From Domibacillus sp. (GTDB lineage: Bacteria > Bacillota > Bacilli > Bacillales > Domibacillaceae): DNA of 9,999 nucleotides. Shown here in pieces: positions 6,548 through 9,999 of this stretch (position 1 is the stretch's first letter; every line of letters begins with the position of its first letter). The stretch is taken from NCBI GenBank assembly GCA_031177795.1, contig JAPSKG010000065.1, positions 1 to 9,999 on the forward strand. Direction: 5' to 3'. The position numbers were made by a program, and so were the translations under genes. The notes under the pieces were generated by a model. The model was not told the origin of the DNA. It was given only the letters and a program-made list of their open reading frames with translations, and made no database searches.

Positions 6548-6937
6548 TTATTGTTCAAGGCTGTCATCGTTAAACCAGAGCGGCGTGTTATCGTCGGCTT
6601 CGCCGTTATAATTGATCATTATTTCTTCACCTGCTTTAATATCTTTATAAGCAAAGAAGTCAAATGTTTGATTATCAAAGTTGATCTCGTAGACGGCATT
6701 CGGCTCATATGAATGGTTGAAAAGCATGCCGTAGCCCAATAAAATGGCTGTATGGTTGATGCCATATTCAAATGCATAATCGGCAAGTAAAGTTTTTTCA
6801 ATATGAACATGCTGGTCATTTGGATAAGGAAGAACAGGTGCTTCATGCAGGAGCGTTCCTTTTTTTATGTCATGCGTAGCAAAAACACCTCTGTTTAGTT
6901 CACCGGTGCTTATTTTGGAAGTTTTAATTTCGATCAT
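6548..6937 (-). CDS. Small SET-domain protein (putative protein-lysine methyltransferase)
   Basis: 129-aa single-domain protein. SET enzymes move a methyl group from S-adenosylmethionine to lysine side chains; bacterial targets are mostly unknown. Core motifs are visible: NRGVFATHDIKKGTLL (15-30) for the first SET strand pair, then NHSYEPNA (74-81), the NHSxxPN signature for SAM binding, and the closing GEEIMINY (103-110), whose Tyr110 is the usual catalytic tyrosine. Neither the pre-SET nor post-SET cysteine clusters of eukaryotic enzymes are present, as is normal for small bacterial members. The start is ATG at 6935-6937 with AAGGAG 9 nt upstream (complement of 6947-6952). It is the only minus-strand gene in the window and stands alone. 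No strong terminator of its own was found, but the hairpin at 6364-6401 could serve. It is not part of the B. subtilis gene order I recall, so it may have been acquired. Confidence 0.85.
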   Translation of the reverse strand: MIEIKTSKISTGELNRGVFATHDIKKGTLLHEAPVLPYPNDQHVHIEKTLLADYAFEYGINHTAILLGYGMLFNHSYEPNAVYEINFDNQTFDFFAYKDIKAGEEIMINYNGEADDNTPLWFNDDSLEQ

Positions 6938-7076
6938 TTATAAATTCTCCTTATGTTCTTTTTCATTCCTTTAAGCATGACAGGCATGCGCCGGAAGAGC
7001 AACTATTTTCTTTTCCTGTTCTTTCAGGCAACACAATGCTACACTTCAATTACTATTAAATGAGCGGGTGAACAAA
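6938..7076. other. Divergent intergenic region, SET gene / ysoA
   Basis: 139 bases between two divergent genes that must hold both promoters. On the plus strand TGCTACACT (7037-7045) could be an extended -10 for ysoA without a recognisable -35. On the minus strand only weak matches were seen. No operator-like long palindrome was found. Confidence 0.35.
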
Positions 7077-8030
7077 GTGAAGAAAAAAAAGCGTGTCAAA
7101 GAAGGAAATGTTGTTCAATTTCCCGGGACGGTGCCTCACCTTGAAAAACAAGGACGTGAAGCACTTGAAGAAAAACGGTTTGACGATGCGGTTCGTTTTT
7201 ACACAGAAGCGCTCAGATTTAAAACAGATCAACAGGAAGAAATAAAAATGGCACTTCTGATTGCATATTATGAAGGAGGCATGCATGATGAAGGAATTGA
7301 CCTTTCCCGGGCCATGCTTCACGCAGGGGAAGGCCACTATTTTGATGTCATGGATTTACATATCTTAATGCTCATTCAAAAACGCCGCTATAAAGAAGTT
7401 GCGGATACTTTGTCTGCTCTTTTAGAAGAAGGGCTCCCGGCGGACCGGTATGAACACTTTGCCCATTTAAAAGCATTGGCCGACAGAATGGGCGAAAAAC
7501 AGCAAAAAGAGCCTTTATTTGAAACTGAAGAAACTGTGCAAGCAAAAACAATGAAATTAGCTGAATTGGCAGCACTAGACGCATCACCGTATGAAACAGA
7601 ACTGATAAACATAGCAGGTGATCCGCTGGAGCATCCTTTTATTCAAACGATGGTGCTCGGACTGCTTCGCGACATAGGAACGGCGAAAAACATAACTGTC
7701 CGAAAATTTCAGTTTGAGAAAAATATTATTCCAGCTATTACAGATGAAGCATTTAACCGGCCCTTTTTCCAAACTGTTTTAGAAAAGCTGGAAGAAAAAG
7801 TTGGCCAAGAAAATCCGGCTTTATGTAAACAAGCAGCTGAGCTTGTTAAACAACAAGTGTTTTTACTGCATCCTTTTGATCCGGAAGTGTCGCCGGAAAA
7901 TTGGGCAAAAGCGGCAATAATAAAAATAAACTCACATTACGGGCATGGGGACGAAGTAGGCGAAATAAACGCAGAAATAAAAAAAGCTCTTGCCTTTATG
8001 AAAGAACTCGATGAAATTTCAGCCTTTTAG
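7077..8030 (+). CDS. ysoA: YsoA-like tetratricopeptide-repeat protein
   Basis: Helical repeat protein of 317 aa, probably a cytoplasmic protein-interaction scaffold; its partner and role are not known. After a very basic start (MKKKKRVKEG), TPR-like helix pairs are visible at about 21-54 (ALEEKRFDDAVRFYTEALRF, with typical small and aromatic positions), 56-88 and 90-123 (LMLIQKRRYKEVADTLSALL). The C-terminal half is also helical but does not keep the TPR pattern. I chose GTG 7077 because GGGTGA at 7066-7071 is correctly spaced for it (8 nt from the GG). GTG 7068 in the same frame overlaps that site and has no Shine-Dalgarno of its own. The position directly before tig and clpX is that of B. 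subtilis ysoA. No terminator follows; the tig -35 begins at the next base after the stop. Confidence 0.85.
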   Translation: MKKKKRVKEGNVVQFPGTVPHLEKQGREALEEKRFDDAVRFYTEALRFKTDQQEEIKMALLIAYYEGGMHDEGIDLSRAMLHAGEGHYFDVMDLHILMLIQKRRYKEVADTLSALLEEGLPADRYEHFAHLKALADRMGEKQQKEPLFETEETVQAKTMKLAELAALDASPYETELINIAGDPLEHPFIQTMVLGLLRDIGTAKNITVRKFQFEKNIIPAITDEAFNRPFFQTVLEKLEEKVGQENPALCKQAAELVKQQVFLLHPFDPEVSPENWAKAAIIKINSHYGHGDEVGEINAEIKKALAFMKELDEISAF

Positions 8031-8058
8031 TTGAAAGAAAACAGCTGTATGTTATAAT
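8031..8058 (+). promoter_or_regulatory. Strong extended -10 sigma-A promoter of tig
   Basis: TTGAAA at 8031-8036, 16 nt, then a perfect TATAAT at 8053-8058 with the extended -10 TG at 8050-8051. The -35 begins at the base after the ysoA TAG stop, so tig has its own strong promoter even if some ysoA transcript reads through. Confidence 0.88.
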
Positions 8059-8075
8059 GTAAAAGTCGTATTGTG

Positions 8076-8108
8076 TCCTTTTTATATCACTAAGAATATA
8101 CATAGGAC
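8076..8108 (+). promoter_or_regulatory. Possible stem-loop in the tig 5' leader
   Basis: GTCCT (8076-8080) can pair with AGGAC (8104-8108), and TATAT with ATATA further in, around an 8-nt loop. The leader is about 85 nt long and the GGAGGG site (8137-8142) lies outside the stem, so any effect would be on mRNA stability rather than direct blocking of translation. The helices are short and AT-rich. Confidence 0.25.
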
Positions 8109-8150
8109 GAACGTTCATATTTATCAATAGATTGTTGGAGGGAAATTTTT

Positions 8151-9437
8151 ATGTCTGCAAAGTGGGAAAAATTAGAAGGTAACCAGGGCGTATTAACTGT
8201 CGAAGTGGACGCTGAAACAGTAAATAAAGGCCTAAATACAGCATTTCAAAAAGTAGTAAAAACAATTAACGTACCAGGTTTCCGTAAAGGGAAAATGCCG
8301 CGTCCGCTGTTTGAACAGCGTTTTGGCGTAGAAGCTCTTTACCAGGATGCAATCGATGCTATTCTTCCAGAAGCATATAGCAATGCAATTGACGAAGCAG
8401 GAATTGATCCGGTTGATCGTCCGGAAATCGATGTGGAGCAATTTGAAAAAGGCAAGCCTTTTATCTTTAAAGCAACAGTTACTGTAAAACCTGAAGTAAA
8501 GCTGGGTGAGTATAAAGGTCTTGAAGTTGAAAAAGACAGCACGGATGTAACTGATGAAGATGTTGAAAATGAATTAAAAGATCTTCAAAAGCGTCATGCT
8601 GAACTTGTTGTGAAAGAAGACGGCGCAGTTGAAAATGATGATACAGTTGTAATCGATTTTGAAGGATTTGTTGACGGTGAAGCGTTCGAAGGCGGACAAG
8701 CTGAAAACTATTCTATCGTAATTGGATCTGGCACATTTATTCCTGGCTTTGAAGAGCAGCTTGTTGGAATGAAAGCAGGAGAAGAAAAAGACGTTGAAGT
8801 ATCTTTCCCTGAAGAATACCATGCAGCTGAGCTTGCGGGTAAACCGGCAACATTCAAAGTGAAACTTCATGAAATTAAAGCACAAGAGCTTCCTGAATTA
8901 AATGATGAGTTTGCACAAGAAACAGATGAAGAAGTAGAAACACTTGACGCTTTAAAAACAAAAATTAAAGAGCGTCTTGCTGAGCAAAAGAAAAGTGCTT
9001 CTGAACAAAAATTGCGCGATGATCTTGTGGAAAAAGCAGTAGCAAATGCTGAAACAGACGTTCCAGAAGCTATGATCAACACAGAAATCGACCGCATGAT
9101 TCAAGAGTTCACACAAAACCTTTCTATGCAAGGTATGAACCTTGACCTTTACTATCAGTTCTCTGGTCAAACAGAAGAAGACCTTCGCAGCCAAATGAAA
9201 GAAAATGCTGAAACGCGTGTGCGTACAAGCTTAACACTTGAAGCTATTGCAGAAGCAGAAAATCTTGAGCCAACAGATGAAGACATCGATGCAGAAGTAA
9301 GCAAAATGTCCGAGCAATTTGGTCTTTCAAAAGAAGACATCCAAAAAGCGCTGGGCAGCTTTGAAGGCATGAAAGCCGATTTGAAAATTCGTAAAGCAGT
9401 CGAATTTCTTGTCGAAAACAGCAAAACTAGTGCATAA
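8151..9437 (+). CDS. tig: Trigger factor, ribosome-associated chaperone and prolyl isomerase
   Basis: Binds ribosomal protein L23 at the tunnel exit and shields nascent chains; it also has peptidyl-prolyl cis-trans isomerase activity. The 428-aa length equals the usual size for Bacillus. The N-terminal ribosome-binding domain (1 to about 110) carries the trigger factor signature [19 protein letters not shown] (41-59). The FKBP-like PPIase domain spans about 161-244 ([57 protein letters not shown]). The remaining C-terminal helical arms are rich in Glu and Lys. The start is ATG 8151, 8 nt after GGAGGG (8137-8142). Strong promoter, strong binding site and biased codons indicate high expression. 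Two stop codons follow each other (TAATAA). Nothing is missing or broken. Confidence 0.98.
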   Translation: MSAKWEKLEGNQGVLTVEVDAETVNKGLNTAFQKVVKTINVPGFRKGKMPRPLFEQRFGVEALYQDAIDAILPEAYSNAIDEAGIDPVDRPEIDVEQFEKGKPFIFKATVTVKPEVKLGEYKGLEVEKDSTDVTDEDVENELKDLQKRHAELVVKEDGAVENDDTVVIDFEGFVDGEAFEGGQAENYSIVIGSGTFIPGFEEQLVGMKAGEEKDVEVSFPEEYHAAELAGKPATFKVKLHEIKAQELPELNDEFAQETDEEVETLDALKTKIKERLAEQKKSASEQKLRDDLVEKAVANAETDVPEAMINTEIDRMIQEFTQNLSMQGMNLDLYYQFSGQTEEDLRSQMKENAETRVRTSLTLEAIAEAENLEPTDEDIDAEVSKMSEQFGLSKEDIQKALGSFEGMKADLKIRKAVEFLVENSKTSA

Positions 9438-9451
9438 TAAAAAAACAAACT

Positions 9452-9484
9452 AACAGGGCGCGACTTGATCGTGCCTTGTTTTCT
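9452..9484 (+). terminator. Terminator after tig
   Basis: A 12-pair stem with two G-U pairs (9452-9463 with 9469-9480), loop CTTGA, then a short T tract (TTTTC counting the last stem bases). The stem is strong but the tail is weak, so some read-through into clpX is possible. Confidence 0.75.
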
Positions 9485-9533
9485 ACCCTCAGGCATGCAA
9501 AAACGCTTTTTCGTTTTTGTTTTCCGGTAAGTA

Positions 9534-9542
9534 TGCTACAAT
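9534..9542 (+). promoter_or_regulatory. Extended -10 promoter of clpX
   Basis: TGCTACAAT gives the extended -10 TG plus TACAAT (5 of 6). No good -35 at 16-18 nt (only T-rich sequence such as TTTTTG at 9514-9519), as is common for extended -10 promoters. It yields a leader of roughly 80 nt before clpX. Confidence 0.6.
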
Positions 9543-9631
9543 GCGATACATAACTTAGTTACGGGGTAGTCAAAAAAGTCGGTCCGCTGAATTTTTCCGG
9601 CTGCACCAACATAGCATAAGGGGTGAACCAA

Positions 9632-9999
9632 ATGTTTAAATTCAATGAAGAAAAAGGACAGTTAAAATGTTCGTTTTGCGGCAAATCGCAGGATCAGGTG
9701 CGTAAACTTGTAGCGGGACCGGGCGTATATATTTGCGACGAATGTATTGAACTGTGCACAGAAATTGTGGAAGAAGAACTTGGCACGGAAGAAGAAGTAG
9801 AATTTAAAGACGTTCCGAAGCCAACGGAAATCCGCGAAATCTTGGGGGAATACGTTATTGGTCAGGAGCGCGCGAAAAAATCTCTTGCTGTAGCCGTTTA
9901 CAACCATTACAAACGTATTAATTCGAACAGCAAAGTGGATGACGTAGAACTATCAAAATCAAATATTTGTTTGATTGGACCGACAGGAAGCGGAAAAAC
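9632..9999 (+). CDS. clpX: ClpX, ATP-dependent unfoldase subunit (5' part, cut by window edge)
   Basis: AAA+ unfoldase that forms hexamers, unfolds proteins and feeds them to the ClpP protease. About 122 codons are present of roughly 420. The N-terminal zinc-binding domain shows all four ligands, Cys13, Cys16 (CSFC) and Cys35, Cys38 (CDEC). The linker leads to [34 protein letters not shown], the start of the AAA+ module. The window ends inside the Walker A motif GPTGSGK(T). The start is ATG 9632, 8 nt after AAGGGG (9618-9623). It lies downstream of tig with its own extended -10 promoter, the standard Bacillus arrangement. Truncation is only due to the window edge. Confidence 0.98.
   Translation, partial: MFKFNEEKGQLKCSFCGKSQDQVRKLVAGPGVYICDECIELCTEIVEEELGTEEEVEFKDVPKPTEIREILGEYVIGQERAKKSLAVAVYNHYKRINSNSKVDDVELSKSNICLIGPTGSGK

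Noticed and set aside
6449..6712. 87-codon plus-strand ORF opposite the SET gene
   Set aside because: Phe/Lys-rich translation of AT-rich DNA, with most of its length antisense to the SET domain, and no Shine-Dalgarno seen.
8574..8885. 103-codon minus-strand ORF opposite tig, and others like it at 8867-9496
   Set aside because: Shadows created by the Glu/Lys-rich codons of trigger factor on the other strand.

Overview
The window looks like a chromosomal segment of an endospore-forming member of the Bacillaceae (Bacillus or a close relative). The evidence is a moderately AT-rich sequence, strong AAGGAGG-type ribosome binding sites, common GTG/TTG starts, rho-independent terminators, and two sporulation/germination genes (gerE, gerM). 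The gene order gerE - ysmB - racE - gerM - rph - ysnA - ysnB, then ysoA - tig - clpX, is the one I recall from Bacillus subtilis and relatives. No species can be named from sequence alone.

Layout. Bases 1-52 hold the probable last codons of an upstream gene and its terminator. Bases 53-448 are AT-rich with no convincing gene. gerE (sigma-K-type promoter at 430-457) encodes the late mother-cell regulator and ends at a strong terminator. ysmB (MarR family) and racE (glutamate racemase) form a pair, 7 nt apart, closed by a terminator whose loop contains the racE stop. gerM (sporulation lipoprotein) is followed by rph (RNase PH), ysnA/rdgB-like (house-cleaning NTPase) and ysnB (YfcE-type phosphoesterase). 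The last three overlap by 4 nt each and end at a 13-bp hairpin.

Bases 5134-7076 are the least conserved part. They carry a tRNA-Arg(UCU) gene with a near-consensus sigma-A promoter and a large composite hairpin after the tRNA that buries a Shine-Dalgarno. Next come the broken remains of what appears to be a tyrosine recombinase (about 5442-5813), an unassigned 112-aa gene with a sigma-K-like promoter, and a lone SET-domain gene on the minus strand. This fits a tRNA gene once used as an integration site, followed by decay of the element, but no duplicated attachment site was seen.

From 7077 on, the conserved block resumes. It contains ysoA (TPR-like), tig (trigger factor, with an extended -10 promoter starting directly after the ysoA stop) and the first third of clpX, cut by the window edge inside the Walker A motif. 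tig and clpX are protein-quality-control genes with separate promoters and a terminator between them.

I found no complete new defence or mobile system. The most interesting material is the tRNA-Arg/recombinase-relic/SET-gene segment.
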